Assembly: GCA_038532435.1 (NCBI GenBank)
Contig: JBCBAP010000114.1
Span: 1-6,605 of the forward strand
DNA length: 6,605 nt
Direction of reading: 5' to 3'
Source: JBCBAP01 sp038532435
GTDB lineage: Bacteria; Pseudomonadota; Alphaproteobacteria; Rhodobacterales; Rhodobacteraceae
Of this stretch, positions 6,211 through 6,605 are shown piece by piece. A program made the translations under genes and the position numbers. How positions within the stretch are numbered: the first letter of the stretch is position 1; every line of letters starts with the position of its first letter. A model generated the notes under the pieces. That model was not told the DNA's origin, ran no database searches, and saw only the letters and a list, made by a program, of their open reading frames with translations.

Positions 6211-6605
6211 TTAACGGGTCGAAATGGCCCCTCCGAAGGGCGAATCAGATAGGAGAAGCGCGGCGCGTTCCGCCTGCAAGTCGGGAAGCGGTACAGCCTC
6301 CTCCACGGCGAAGTCCTGATCGTATCGGCCGCGGAACAGATGCAGGCCCTGCGCCGCCGCATCGAGGCGCGCGCGGGCGTCGAAGCTGTGGCCGAAACCG
6401 GACAGGATGTAGCCCGCAGCCTCTTCCGGTGCGCGCTCCAGATAACCCTCGGCGAGGATCCTGTTGAGCGGCGCACCAGCAGCGGTAAAGCGGCCGATGC
6501 TCAGCGTGTCCTGACGCAGGACACCGTCTGATGCGGCGCCGGTGACAGTGGCGAAGACGCCCGGTTCGGGCAACGCCCCGTCGATGGCGACACCGTTGAT
6601 GCCTG
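6211..6605 (-). CDS. C-terminal part of an unrecognised gene (5' end beyond right edge)
   Basis: Seen: an open frame enters from the right edge and ends at TAA 6211-6213, giving 130 complete codons. The frame is already open and protein-like before the internal TTG at 6573 (GINGVAIDGALPEPGVF), so that TTG is not a convincing start and the gene probably begins outside the window. Codon use is GC-ending like that of the two giant genes. The visible part is Ala/Gly/Leu-rich with acidic patches (ILAEGYLERAPEEAAGYIL, LHLFRGRYDQDF) and ends SPFGGAISTR. It has no membrane segment and no motif I can name. It is on the same strand as the giant pair and could share its transcript, although the gap is large enough for a separate promoter. 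Function unknown. Confidence 0.75.
   Translation of the reverse strand, partial: GINGVAIDGALPEPGVFATVTGAASDGVLRQDTLSIGRFTAAGAPLNRILAEGYLERAPEEAAGYILSGFGHSFDARARLDAAAQGLHLFRGRYDQDFAVEEAVPLPDLQAERAALLLSDSPFGGAISTR

Larger units (their letters stand above)
6131..6215. repeat. Spaced 9-bp inverted repeat GTTAACGCC / GGCGTTAAC
   Basis: GTTAACGCC at 6131-6139 is matched exactly by its reverse complement GGCGTTAAC at 6207-6215, 67 bases apart. The right arm overlaps the stop codon of the upstream gene (6211-6213). Both arms contain the HpaI-type GTTAAC palindrome. The arms bracket the hairpin and the 16-bp palindrome, which could bring them together in RNA or mark two regulator half-sites. A 9-bp match at this distance can also occur by chance. 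Confidence 0.45.

Noticed and set aside
1..6605. Part of a phage, phage tail-like injection system or toxin delivery locus
   Set aside because: Large unnamed beta-rich proteins invite the idea, but no sheath, tube, baseplate, ATPase, RHS/YD-repeat or toxin motif is present in the window.
1..6605. tRNA, rRNA, CRISPR array, insertion sequence or attachment site
   Set aside because: No cloverleaf-like sequence, regularly spaced direct repeats, transposase motifs or flanking terminal repeats were seen. Nearly all of the window is taken up by three coding frames.

Overview
The window is one strand-coherent block from a high-GC bacterium. GC is roughly 60-65% by eye and third codon positions are strongly G/C-biased. 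All real genes read on the minus strand, from right to left. Shine-Dalgarno sites are ordinary purine-rich ones. There are no tRNA or rRNA genes, mobile elements, integrases or CRISPR arrays to place it further. A proteobacterium, perhaps an alphaproteobacterium, fits the composition, but that is a guess and not a marker-based assignment.

Layout in the direction of transcription: (1) 6605-6211 is the 3' end of an unrecognised gene that begins outside the window. (2) 6210 to about 6085 is a short gap of lower GC carrying a perfect 16-bp palindrome, a 7-bp hairpin and a spaced 9-bp inverted repeat. (3) 6084-2446 encodes a giant protein of about 1,210 residues, with its start uncertain among 6102, 6084 and 5988. 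(4) After only 14 bases, which contain a good ribosome binding site, a second giant gene starts at 2431 and runs off the left edge with 810 codons visible. That second frame has no stop inside the window and was read codon by codon.

The two giant genes are almost certainly co-transcribed. Neither product shows a signal peptide, a membrane helix, or any enzyme motif I can name. Both look like large beta-rich, multi-domain proteins. Several stretches match from memory the conserved blocks of two widespread 'hypothetical protein' families: in the first, GRDERVQIVEAGFLYPWGHR, FLLTVSMFGGGGFF, FDVGVASGGV and a WxxYCxAFA end; in the second, RFGHEYQVKVRVADLAGN and RHVIPPRTS. I know of no established function for either. 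This pair is the most likely candidate here for an undescribed system, probably a two-component structural or secreted assembly, but the sequence alone does not show what it does.

Every long open frame on the plus strand, and the arginine-rich frames on the minus strand, are shadows of these two genes. No gene-free stretch exceeds about 130 bases.
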